64,000 bases of DNA, from contig NC_092677.1 in assembly GCF_964355755.1 (NCBI RefSeq), positions 23,900,101-23,964,100 on the forward strand, given 5' to 3'. A model generated the notes under the pieces. It did no database searches, was not told where the DNA came from, and saw only the letters and a list, made by a program, of their open reading frames with translations. Source of the stretch: Antedon mediterranea. Its lineage: Eukaryota; Echinodermata; Crinoidea; Comatulida; Antedonidae. Made by a program: the position numbers and the translations under genes. Positions 1-10,923 of this stretch are shown here, piece after piece; positions within the stretch are counted from its first letter, which is position 1, and each line of letters starts with the position of its first letter.

Positions 1-850
1 ACCCATAAAATAACTTGTTTTATAATAATTATCTTAGGACGGACCCTACTAAAGTATATTTTAAAAACAGTTAAGGCACTATTTACTCACTTAGGCCTAC
101 TTACTTACTAGGCCTAAAGGAATGGAGTTAAAAACAGTTTTATTAAATTTGTTAATAATGTTATAACTGTATTTTAAATGCAAAAACCCTTAAAATAATT
201 TGTTTTATGATAATTATCTTAGGACGACCCTACTAAAGTATATTTTTTTTTAAATAAAGGCACTTTTTACTCACTTAGGCCTACTTACTTACTAGGCCTA
301 AAGAAATGGAGTAAAAAAGTTTTATCAAAAACGGAAAAATATCAAACATTATATAATTCAGGAAATTCATTAAATTCCATTATCGACGCAACGAAAAGAT
401 AAAAAAAAAACGTTTTTTAACAATTTCAGGGAAAAATTCAAGAAACCCAACAGAAATAAACATTTTACATTTCTGTAATGGTTATTGAATCTCCTGTTTT
501 ATACCGCATTTAATATCTGTTATTATATAACACCTATATAAATTCCTGTCATTTGATTGGACGAATGTGGGTCACATGGCGTGCAATAGTACGCACTATT
601 CAACGATCGTTAAATAGTACTTTTATTCAAATAACTAGAATTTATTTAGATGTTATATAAAACAAATAATGAATGTTTTGTATTCGTGTAATGGTACAAA
701 TAATGGCACTTGGTGAATGATGAAAGGTTATATCAACTCGGCTTTGCCTCGTTGATATAACCTTTCATCATTCACCTCATGCCATTATTTGTACCATTGC
801 ACTCATAAACATTCATTATTTGTATAATAACGTTATAACTGTATTTTAAA
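1..850. repeat. Direct repeat of about 180 bp, second unit interrupted by an insertion
   Basis: Two units (about 1-183 and 184-328) share the order CTTAGGACG..CCCTACTAAAG, then TTACTCACTTAGGCC, then AATGGAGT. Unit 1 ends with ATGTTATAACTGTATTTTAA (162-181). In unit 2 that end is displaced and reappears after about 828, so roughly 500 bp containing the 301-bp foldback element interrupt it. Confidence 0.6.
523..823 (+). mobile_element. Foldback element, copy 1 (301 bp)
   Basis: Left part (523-660) is unique sequence starting TTATATAACACC. The right part (662-823) is one long imperfect palindrome centred near 747, with arms of about 75-80 bp built around GGTGAATGATGAAAGGTTAT. The same 301 bp occurs in the opposite orientation at 56201-56501, which shows it is a mobile non-autonomous element. 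No ORF. Confidence 0.75.
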
Positions 851-1336
851 TCTTATTGTTATGTTTTTAATGTCGAATTGTATTGACGTTTTAAACCATC
901 TTTCGTACCGTCGTATTGCTTGTAATGATTTTCTTTTCGATAACATTTTAAAATTTGTACTGATTAAGAATAACCTTTTACCGCTGACGTTTATTTATTG
1001 ATTACCATTCCACTTCTCAGCGTCGTTTGACCGCTTAGTTAGATTATAGGCTGTGCCCAAATCTCTTTTTAAGACACTGGAAAGACGAATCTAAAAATAT
1101 AAATACATTTGATATGTATAACGTTTTCGTAATAAGCCTATATAATTTTCCACTAACCGTCAGATTCAATTACTTGTGTATATGAATAACTTAAATAAGT
1201 TGATCTGTGGTGGTTATCACTATAAAGGTGCTCCTAGCGGTTCAATCCTACCTTTTGTCAGGGTTGTAACTCTTTCTTATACCCCATTCTCTACGCTCAA
1301 ATGAGACACCTGCGAGGTTCCTACTCTAGCGAAACA

Positions 1337-1434
1337 AAGACGTACGCGCAACGCAGGCGAAATGACCAATGGCAAGCAACGGTTCAAATAATCCATCGCT
1401 TATTATTGGTCAAATTACTTGCGTTGCGCTGACG
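1337..1434. mobile_element. Small foldback element (about 95 bp)
   Basis: An inverted repeat with arms of about 30 bp: ACGTACGCGCAACGCAGG..GACCAAT on the left matches the complement of ATTGGTCAAATTACTTGCG..GACGT on the right, with a loop of about 35 bp. Probably a short MITE-like relic; no other copy was seen in the window. Confidence 0.4.
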
Positions 1435-2433
1435 TCCTTGCGTTGCGTTTGTAAGCACGATATATTATAGTTTATCCAGCCTGTAATTGGTGATTTTCTC
1501 GACCTTGGATTCCTATGAAAAAAAATAAAGACATTGCTTACTTAAAAACGTTTGATACAACAAAGTATGCTCAAGACACGTGACGTTATCCAAGAACGAC
1601 TACAGTAGTAGATATGGAATTTTCAATATCAGCATTAAAATTTATTTTGTTTTTCGTAATTTTCTAACAAAGGATTTCGCAGGATTTTTTTCCTTTTTAT
1701 TTCGTCCCCATTTTCTTTTTAGGATTATATTTAGTGTACGGTAACTGTATATAATTCAGTATTTGTTCGAGTGTTTAAAAAAAGTGAGAAAATGATTACA
1801 CGAACGAATAGGCCTACATGCTCTATTGTAATATATAAAGAGTGGTTCAGTACAGTCAATGACCCACGAAACTATCCGAAACGGCTTCATAAAACTTTAT
1901 GAAGGCGATGCATCGCACGTGAATATAAAACGCAATTATCATGTTGTGATGTAGCGTACTCGCGGGTCGCTCGATTGAGATCGGGTTATAAAATGCTAGG
2001 TGTTCGGATCGAATGACAACCAACAAAGAGGGTGATATTCAGCTTGAAAAATGGTTATAAAACGTCAACCTTAACGGATGGTAATGAGGATACAGTGAGG
2101 TAGTTCACGTCTATTGCCTAGGCCCTGTGAGACAAGAGAAGATATCACATGTCTCCCTTCAGACGTCAATGTGCCAGGCTTTACCAGTTATCATGATGTG
2201 TATCCGTTCTCGTGGGGGTTATTTCCATTATAAACCTGTGAGCAACTATAGTTTCGAGTTATGAGAACGATTACTCGAAGGCATAATATACTCAGTCGAG
2301 ACTATTTATTGTTGATTAATTAGTTACTGTTAGGCCTAACAGATAACGATTTAAACAATAATCAGCGATTAGTTACTAAGCCTAGAAATCAAAACTGAAA
2401 TTCATGTAAAAAAATAAACTATATTATTATTAG

Positions 2434-2510
2434 CTAAAAAAAGAAGCCTACACCTAAGTAACTAAAAAAAGAAGCCTACCTAAGTAACTAAAAAAATAAG
2501 CCTACCTAAG
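2434..2510. repeat. Tandem repeat, about 28-bp unit, three copies
   Basis: Three units of the form AACTAAAAAAAGAAGCCTAC followed by CTAAGT, with small differences. Confidence 0.6.
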
Positions 2511-2869
2511 AATACCAACAACAAAAAAGCCGCCCATGGGCTTCATTTCGTGGTTTACAGTCATTGGTCAACAACTGCAACGATTAATACAATTTGCTAT
2601 TTATTTATTATTGATACGTAAGATTACAAAAAAATATCTTAAATTAAAAAAGAAAATATTTAGTAACATCAACTAATAGTAATTTTTAAATTATTACTTA
2701 TTATTATAACTTATTGTTTTGTGTCTATAACTTCAATTTAATTTTAAAATAAATGTATTTCTCTCAAAATAACAATCCTCAGCTTCATCATTGTCATTTG
2801 TTGTTGATTGTTTACCCGAAAATTAAAACGTAAGCAATCACACAGATCAACACAGACTAGGCCATGTTG

Positions 2870-3175
2870 ATTTTGTTTATTTATTTATTATTTATTTATT
2901 TTATGTCTTTAGGCAATGTGGCCAAGGATTACCAATAGTGAATTAATCACTGTCCTATCAGATAGGTGGTAATCCCCCTGATACAGGGGCTATTGTGTGA
3001 ACCAGTTCACCGGGGTAACCCCCTACTCTTTTTCGAATAATGAACTGGGTTTCTTTAAAGTACACACAGGTTATAACTGTGTACACTGGACCTACGGTTT
3101 ATAGTCCTTATCCGAGAAGACTTGTTCCACCACCAGAACTAGGAGCGAGTCGGCCTCGAACCCTTGCCGATGTTG
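2870..3175 (-). mobile_element. tRNA-derived SINE, minus strand, 5' truncated
   Basis: Read on the minus strand: B-box region GGGTTCGAGG, then CTGGTGGTGGAACAAGTC, then the conserved block TTCTCGGATAAGGACTATAA, ACCGTAGGTCCAGTGTACAC, a GTAGGGGGTTACCCCGGTG block, and an (AAATA)n tail at 2873-2905. It matches the better-preserved copy at 21943-22273. The tRNA A box is missing, so the 5' end is truncated. Confidence 0.65.
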
Positions 3176-4460
3176 CTGTATTGATATATTGTATTTTATC
3201 GTACTGATTTATTTATAGCTTTTTAATAACTTTATTATAACATATAGTCTATGCAAAATTTGATTTTGTTCGTCTCATTGTTCAAGTTTTGAGAGACAAT
3301 ACAACTTTAAAGTAACGTAAATATGACGAATACGACCCTTAAAAAACGATTGTTTTAATGGTATTCCTCTGACTGGGTTCATGCTCTATTAAACATAGTA
3401 TCTATAGTTTTATGGGTTTTTTTCCAAAACGTATTTTTTAGGCCTATAGAATCATAAAAAATAAATATGAAAGAGTTAGATTAATATCAAACTAAATCTA
3501 GTAAATTATAGCATGGATGATTGAAATAAAAGTTTGAAAAAAGTAAAATTATGTTTTAGTTAAATATTAGAGGAAAAAAGAATTTAAAACAATAAAACTC
3601 AAGTTGTTTCCTCTGGCTAAAGAATATTTCTTTCGGTGATATTTTCCCAAACATTGTAGGAGTTTTTCAAACACTGGCTGACTTCCCTATGTTGATTAAC
3701 TTCAGTTAAGTTGAATATACAGTAGTAACTGTATTGTAGCTATGTCTAACAATACATATTTTGTTATGCTTTTTATTTTAAATTCAACAATTTATAGGTA
3801 AATATATTTAAATTGTCTTATTCATTTTAATGATGCTTATGATTCGATGTTTTCGTTGAACATACTATTGTTATGTTTTTTCTACTACTAGTACAACAAG
3901 GTAATTGTCTATTTAATGTATGATACGGGATCCGATTGACCTTTTACCCGAAAAAAGGCTAGTTTCTATGTTGACAGTGTGTAACCTCGCTCTTAATGCC
4001 TGTATTTGACACGATAATGCTCGTTCTCGTATGTCAGCGCTAAAAACATTGCTCTGTTTTCGACGTGGGGGGCGGGACATTGGATCGCCCATTTCTCACT
4101 CTACTTTCGGACTGAGTTGGCGCTCTTCTACAACTCTACCAACAAACTCCTCAACCAAACATTACAATCGTTTACTCGGTCGTGTATACAACCACCCGCT
4201 AACTCATCCACTCTGTTCATTGAGTTTTTATGTGTATTTTATTCCGGTTCTTTATGGGACGTCAACTGTGTTTTTGGGGTTCTACGTCAATGTTTCCTTA
4301 ATGAGTCACCAGTTAAAATATAAACGATACAGATAAAACTACCAAAAAGTATTTATCTTTGAGATATTGGTAGCAACACGTTGCTCATCACAGTATAGCC
4401 CGAGGACTATCCAGGTAAACTTCTTTATTTACAATAGTATCGTGATTTTACTTTTTCCAA

Positions 4461-5670
4461 ATGACGATTCAGGAAAGAATGGCCGTTTCGTCAATGCAAC
4501 AGCAGCCGCCGCCAATACACACACAGCAGCAGACGATAACGGCTCACAACCACCAGGTATTGCACACGACTATGCAGGTAGCACAGATGCAGCAAACCTC
4601 GCCACCGTTAATCAAGTCAGAATGCACTGATTTGGACGACAGTTTGTCATCATCTACACAGCAAATTCACTCAAATACCAAAGACGATACAGACTTATCA
4701 GCAGAGGTAACAGCCGATTCTCCTACCGATAAACCAAATGCCGGTAAAAAGGTAGGAGCTGGAATCCGTCGCCACGAGAAACCACCTTATTCATACATTG
4801 CTTTAATAGTCATGGCAATACAGAGTTCACCAACAAAACGGCTTACTTTAAGTGAAATTTATCAGTTTCTAATGCAGCGTTTTCCGTTTTTCCGTGGTGC
4901 GTACCAAGGCTGGAAAAATTCAGTTCGTCACAATCTGTCACTAAATGAATGTTTCATCAAACTACCCAAAGGCTTAGGCCGACCTGGAAAGGGACATTAC
5001 TGGACAATAGATCCTGCTAGTGAGTTTATGTTTGAGGAGGGGTCGTTTCGCAGACGTCCAAGAGGATTTCGTCGCAAGTGTCAAGCCCTCAGACCCCCGT
5101 ATGCCATGATGAACGCAATGACGGGAATGCATGGAACCCCAATGCTAGGCGGATCTCCACTTGATATGTTCGGTCAAAACCCCAATTCTGCTGCTTTATC
5201 AAACATGGCATGTTCCATGGGAAACACAAACAATAATAATTATGACAATATGGGAATGAACATGATGGGTTTCCCTGTAAACCTAGGTTCCAATTCCCCA
5301 AATGGAGGCGGAGGCGGTGTCGCCGGCGGCTACATGTCGACTTGTGCTGTTTCAATGTCAAATCAGGACTATGGTGGGCCTCCTCTACAAGCAAGCAATG
5401 CGGCATCACCAACAAACCACCAAGGCATGTATTTTTCACAGGCAAATGGAGTTGTTGATAACCAGGTTATGTCGTATGCAGCGGCCTCGTGTTGGCCGAC
5501 GGGATTTGGTAGCGGTGGTCGATACATCAAGCAGCAACTAGCAGATTGCAACGGGGGAAACACATCACCTATCCAGGCCATGCAAGCCACAGACCAGAGC
5601 CAGTACCTTAGCCCACTTCCACATGTTTCTACGGGGCATAACACTGAACCAACGGACCTGTCACATCATG
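4461..5670 (+). CDS. FoxF: FoxF forkhead transcription factor, coding exon 1 (frame stays open to a stop ending at 5711)
   Basis: Sequence-specific nuclear DNA-binding transcription factor. FoxF proteins act in visceral/splanchnic mesoderm and muscle. The forkhead winged-helix domain spans about residues 105-200 (nt 4773-5060). It starts [16 protein letters not shown], has recognition helix [10 protein letters not shown] (153-162) and wing sequence [16 protein letters not shown], and is followed by the FoxF signature [19 protein letters not shown]. The N-terminus is Gln/Pro/Ser-rich; the C-terminal half is Met/Asn/Gly-rich low complexity, as expected of an activation region. The first in-frame Met (4461) has a weak start context; Met7 (4479) has A at -3 and G at +4 and may be the real start. 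The frame runs to a stop at 5709-5711, but GTATGT at 5671 is a good splice donor in phase 1. Vertebrate FoxF genes have one intron in the C-terminal coding part and end in a short conserved tail, which is missing here. The last 13 codons ([13 protein letters not shown]) may therefore be intronic. Identity very sure; 3' end unsure. Confidence 0.95.
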
Positions 5671-5676
5671 GTATGT
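5671..5676 (+). other. FoxF: Candidate FoxF 5' splice site (GTATGT)
   Basis: GTATGT directly follows ...LSHH plus one base (phase 1). This is a strong donor and lies where the FoxF-specific C-terminus would continue in a second exon. I looked downstream for an exon ending in a DIKPCVM-like tail and found no convincing match. A pyrimidine-containing acceptor (TGTTTCAG, ending at 6448) would give VQPCIM in the right phase, but the frame then runs on for 16 more residues, so I do not claim it. Confidence 0.5.
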
Positions 5677-7167
5677 TATATCATTCAATCAATCTATTTC
5701 CAAATGCATAATAATTAACTTTAATACAATATGTGCATTATTTCGCTACGAACACTTTCAAAACATTCGTCAATATTACTTTAGTTAGTGAATTATTAAG
5801 CACTGCAGCGTATCCATGATATTGAATCATGGAGAGAGGGTTGAAGTATTAAGTATACAATATTGTTAAATTAAGTGCTGTACTAAACCTGTGTATTGAT
5901 GGTAATATCAGATATGTATGAGAAATCTCCTATTCTATATGGCGTTTGTAACAGTGGTATAGGTATAATGAAATGAGTGTGATGTCCTACACATTTTTAT
6001 ATTTTGTGTATTGGCTCAAAGGCAAATTACAATACAATGATGCGGGTATCTAACTTATCAACTTAGTTTATATAGTCCACTAATAGCGAAATGTGTCTAC
6101 TCCTATTAAAGGCTAATATTATGAAGGAATGTATATAACCGATGCTGTGTATTATACCTGATTTTTTTAAAGTATGTTGCATATAAATAATGACATAGAC
6201 TGGCAGAGCATGTATTAATATTATATTATACTACTGAGCTATAGGTTTTATTCTCATAACGTAATGTAAAAAAAAACTATGTAAAGATAGGTTGTTTGGT
6301 ATCGTACAGGCCTATAACCCTGACTGAGTTCTATTTACGTTAACTTCTTCATGCATTGTTGCCAACAAATTACTCATTTACAAACCCTGTGCAATCACTC
6401 TTTATCCGATTACTATCCAGCTCATATTACTAGTTATAATTGTTTCAGTCCAACCATGCATTATGCTTCTGATTATGAACCAACCGGTATTTAATAGTAA
6501 AGTAAAACCAAATTGATAGTTATTCATTACCAATTTTTAAAAGAGATAAACGTTAACTTCGGATAACCTTTCTTTGAAGCGACAACCCTTAACACATTGC
6601 CCTTTTCAATTTAACCGGACTTTACTACGTAACACACAAATTATTATATTATTACATCCACCTAAGCTTTACCGGAAAATTAAATACGGTAAGGTCCATT
6701 TTTTTAAAAAGAGTTTCGTCTAATACAGGAACTGCTGTATTTAACCACAAGAACGAATAGTCTAGTCGGAACACAGCAATTATGTACAGTACACTAAAAG
6801 TATATCACCTTGTTAAGTCAACCACACATCAACACAACTCTACGTGATTAAGAACATTTAAATGTCATATTTATTGTTGTTTTCTTGAGCAATATACCGC
6901 ATGATTAGTGAAAACAAAATTAACGTAAACTGTTTGGGTGTCGCATTGGTAAAAAACAGTAATGGTTATTATTAAATCGCAATATAGAGATGAATATGTA
7001 ACGAAAAAATATTACGAGGTAATTGATATTTTGAGCATTAAGTTAATAATTAAACACACTAGTATTTGTAAGAGGCATATACATTGCATCACCAGCACTA
7101 GATCATTGCAGTCGTCGCGCGCAAAGCGAGCGATTCGTGGGGTCACTGAGTTGTTTTCAAGGGCCCC

Positions 7168-7197
7168 TATATAAGAGGTTGGTCAGGCCGTTTGTCA
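7168..7197 (+). promoter_or_regulatory. Orphan TATA box and initiator about 1.5 kb downstream of the FoxF exon
   Basis: TATATAAG at 7168-7175 is followed, 29 bases after its first T, by GTCAGAAC (A at 7197), an initiator-like match at canonical spacing. Just upstream (7112-7165) is a locally CpG- and GC-rich stretch that contrasts with the AT-rich surroundings. No protein-coding frame follows, so any transcript would be non-coding or begin a distant exon. Confidence 0.4.
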
Positions 7198-7839
7198 GAA
7201 CCTGAAGGTCATTAAATTGATATTGTAGCTATTTTCAAACCCTTATTTGAATCGTATTTTTAACGAATATTATAATTATTATTATATATATTTTGTATTA
7301 TTAATTATAGTATTATAACATTTTGAATTCGGGATGGAGCCAAAATACACAATGGTTTTGGTAAAAAAAATTTTTTTTGGTTACCTTATGATATTTTATG
7401 TATAATGTTTGTGTGTAAAGCAAAGTAAAGAAACATTATGTTGAGCGCTACATAAGACTATTATTATTATACTTCTGAATTTATGTACAGATTTCGTCGT
7501 ACTCATTTTGCTTTAAATTCATCCTTGTCGCTCACTCTAAAAAGTATTTGGGTGGTCTACCTTGCAGTTATTTACATAATCCATGGAAGATAAGATGATA
7601 GGTTTTATTTATATCATCATCACAAGTTTTAAAAAGAAGGAATTGCTAAATGCCATGTTTGAACGTTTAGTAAAATAAATATTAAAATGGTTCAGACCGG
7701 TTTTAATTTCACTTTATTATTTAGTCTTCCTTCGTTTGCTTTGTTTCCATTTTGAACATAATTCTGTGTCGAGGCAAATTGATATTGAAATGTGCATGAA
7801 CTGTACTATTAAAAATTCTATAACAAATACGTTTTTAAC

Positions 7840-7950
7840 AATGTAACCGTCCTAAACTCAAATATGGTATGTCACGTGCCTACACTTAATTCTGAGCAAA
7901 TTAATTTTTCCTTTGGAGATTAATAAAATTATTCTGATTCTGATTCAGTG
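7840..7950 (+). mobile_element. Probable 3' end of a CR1/L2-like retroposon
   Basis: Ends with GGAGATTAATAAAATTATTC followed by a short CTGATT repeat, the typical form of L2/CR1-type 3' tails. No coding part remains. Assignment by resemblance only. Confidence 0.35.
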
Positions 7951-8520
7951 TTTTAATCCGATATTCGATCACTGGACTGATTAGTGACGTAAAATTATAA
8001 TTTTATATTTTATTTGGGTGTAACCAAAAATAATAATCCTTGCCTGCATTAGATAAGGAAAGAATAACTATTGCATTTGTCATGGAATCTGTGCTAAGTC
8101 CTAATATCTATAATTATACTTTAAAAATAAATAATGCAATATATAATTTATTAAAGTTAACTTTCTTTTATTTCGTAATTCGTTCATACAAATAGGCCCT
8201 ATATCATTGTTTTAATTCGATATTCAATCATTGGATTTATTAGCGACATAAAATTATGATTTTATTTTAAAACAGGTTGAATTGAATACAAAAACATTAT
8301 TATAACCAAGCAATATTAGGCCTATTCATAAAGAGAAACAAAAATAGACCTAACTGGTTTTCAATTTCATTTAATTGGTTAAATAAATACTTGAGTTGTG
8401 TAACCAAAAATAATAATCCTATCCTACCTACATTTTTCAAAATATTTATAAATTTTAAAATTAAATATTAAAAATGTAATATATCATATGCATTTATTAA
8501 AGTTAACTTTTAGTAAATGT
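7950..8520. repeat. Diverged direct duplication (about 210 and 310 bp units)
   Basis: The blocks TTTTAATCCGATATTCGATC (from about 7952), AACCAAAAATAATAATCCT (from 8022) and ATTTATTAAAGTTAACTTT (from about 8147) recur in the same order from about 8211 to 8513. The second copy has an extra roughly 100 bp in its middle. Confidence 0.5.
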
Positions 8521-10752
8521 TGATATCTAAATTCTTTAGGCATATTTCCAACCAAATTCAATTTGTGCAAATAATAATTAGTTTCAAAAAGCTGTTTTTG
8601 TTAGGTTTTTGCAATTTACGCTCCATTTTTATTCAAATTATCTCAAAATACAATCAGCTAAACAGTTATAGTAAGTAAATTAATATACAGTAGTAAAAAA
8701 ACACAGGAGCATCAAATGGTATAAAAAAGTAACAATTGTCTATTTTACAAATTCAATAAATTAAATTAAAGTCAGTGGACTTATTTGAAAAACGAAAGTA
8801 AGAACATCTAGGCCTATAAAAAATACTTGTATGTTGTAGAAGGTAGAATGTACGCATTAACATAGAAATGATTATTACAAAAAGTAGTACCATAAAAACA
8901 ATTCATATAAAGAGAAGACATATACAAATAAAAATATTTATAAACACACCAGAATATTCATAAATATACAATTAAAGATATCATTTTCGTCGTCGTTTTT
9001 ATAATTATTATTACTCCATTATTATTCTTATATATTTTTTTTTATTTCAATGTATTACTTTGCATTATATCATATGATTCATATTGAAAAACTTGATGCT
9101 CTTTGGGACAAATGAATAAAGATAACGATTGGTGCGGGTGTATGGCATAAACATGAAGCAAAATAAACTATTTGTTTATTGTATAAATATTCTACATTGA
9201 AATAGCAATGGCAGCAAAATACAAGCAGCTTAAAACGCATCTTAATTTTTTATTTTGTTTTTCTTAATTACAAAGCACGACGGTTATCAAACTATGCATT
9301 TTTGTACAGTATTTATACAAGATACAAGATAACTTTAAGTTGTCAAATAGTTCGTCAACGAAAGATTTGAAATTGGTTTTTCTCATGGCAACTTAATATA
9401 AAAATTGAATACAATCAGTAAAATATTTAAAACACGAAGTAAAATACACAGTTCTGTATAAATATACAGATTACAGATTTATTATTTTATGTTGACAAAT
9501 TATAGGTGATCTTCGTTATAAGATAATTTTGGTACAGTCTGAGCACCAACCAGCATCCTGGATGTAAAATATAGCTCACACATAATTGTTAGGCACTTCG
9601 GTCCACCCCTATATTTCTAAATCCAAGATCCGCCACTAATTCGTATTGCGTGTTTAGAGAGCGACATTTGAATTGCGTGTAGGCCTATACATCGTTTGTA
9701 ATTCATTGTGGCTCTCATTACAGTTTCTTGTTTAATATTAGGTGATCCGCGGCTATTTTCCAGGCATTCATTTCTCTCTATATTATGTCATCCGCGGATT
9801 ACCCATCGACTTTATTTTTATTATGTTATATATACTGATCAATCACGAATTCAATATATAAAACTATAACGTTCGTGACGAACACCTTTTTTAAAGCATG
9901 CTGTTTAACCGTAAGAAGTAGTCTATTCACTGTATCAAGGCAATGGTATAGGATTATTAGGCAAAATCCTAAACACGGTGTCATATGTAAAATTTAAAAA
10001 TTAATAACATTATCAATAAAGATAATATTTAACCTTGTTACATTGTAGGCATATCACTGAAAAAATGTGATACAGTAATGATAATTGGGTGGTAAACCTA
10101 TATATTTTCTAGTATTATTCAATTATTATTGGTAAGTGTAACAGAATGATTGATTATTTGTTAATAAAACATTTCAATGTAATTATGAGGGAGAACATAA
10201 AATAAAGAACAATACAATAACAAATTTAACCTGGGTTTGAACTCCTGACTCGAACGAATGGCCATTAAACGACAAGCCATTTTCACTTGCCGATTATTAT
10301 AGGTGTGTCCGACCAGTATCATTATAGGAAACTTCTGTAACACATATTGATCACATGTGACGCCTGTATTAAGCATAATAACATAATGCAGGCGCCATGA
10401 TATACATTGTGACATGAACATGCACCATGTGGGTCCGAGAGGTGCGGGCCAAAATATTTCGTAGAAATTTACTCTTGTTGCATGATTTTAAGAGTATCCA
10501 TGAAATGTCCAAAGCCGCTTACTCGTTCTTAATTTCTCTGTAGCCGTGGCTCTCGTGTCGTGACTTGTGTGATGACATACTAATAACGGGTACCGCGTCA
10601 CATCATTATCGAGAATGGGGGTTATGGGGTTTAAGGGTATGTGCCACCTAAAGATACATTCACACTTGTCCGGTTTCACAGAACGGAAGCCGACGCCGTG
10701 TTGTTAAAATAATGGAATATCATCACAGTATTGAACAATGTGAATATAGCTC

Positions 10753-10923
10753 TAAGGCCAATTTACACGAACGGTAAGCCGAAAACCGCGTAGTTTGTCT
10801 CAATAAAATCCGTATCTATCCTGGGCTCAGGTTGAAACCGCCCGTCCGCTCCGCGTTGTGTGTAAATGATCATAAGAAATAGCTTAGATTATCGTTACCG
10901 CTCGTCTGTGTAAATTGGCCTTA
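10753..10923. mobile_element. MITE with TAAGGCCAATTTACAC ends
   Basis: Begins TAAGGCCAATTTACAC and ends with its exact complement GTGTAAATTGGCCTTA. The sub-terminal parts (ACGG.. and CCGCTCGTC..) are partly complementary. No ORF and no clear target duplication. The end motif resembles that of the foldback at 17055-17455. Confidence 0.55.

Larger units (their letters stand above)
851..4460 (+). other. Non-coding region upstream of FoxF
   Basis: Apart from the foldback at 1337, the tandem repeat at 2434 and the SINE at 2870, no gene is visible. The part from about 4020 to 4260 is less AT-rich than its surroundings and may be FoxF promoter or 5' UTR. A TATAAA at 4319-4324 lies 137 bases before the ATG, but no good initiator follows it. 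Confidence 0.4.
5712..10752. other. FoxF downstream flank, intron or 3' UTR
   Basis: AT-rich. Holds the orphan promoter-like site at 7168 and the repeats at 7840-8520. If FoxF has its usual second exon it should lie here or beyond; I could not identify it. The first AATAAA signals are near 7673. Confidence 0.35.

Noticed and set aside
4031-4336. 101-codon plus-strand frame upstream of FoxF
   Set aside because: No recognisable domain, overlaps another frame and fits promoter or 5' UTR sequence better.
5089-5644. Minus-strand and alternative-frame ORFs inside FoxF
   Set aside because: Shadows of the FoxF coding sequence on the other strand or frame.
6448-6512. Possible FoxF exon 2 (VQPCIM in phase after TGTTTCAG)
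   Set aside because: Resembles the conserved KPCVM tail, but the stop does not follow the Met, and the rest of the conserved C-terminal exon is absent.
10161-10421. tRNA-like B box on the minus strand (GTTCAAACCC near 10230)
   Set aside because: No matching A box or cloverleaf could be made out.
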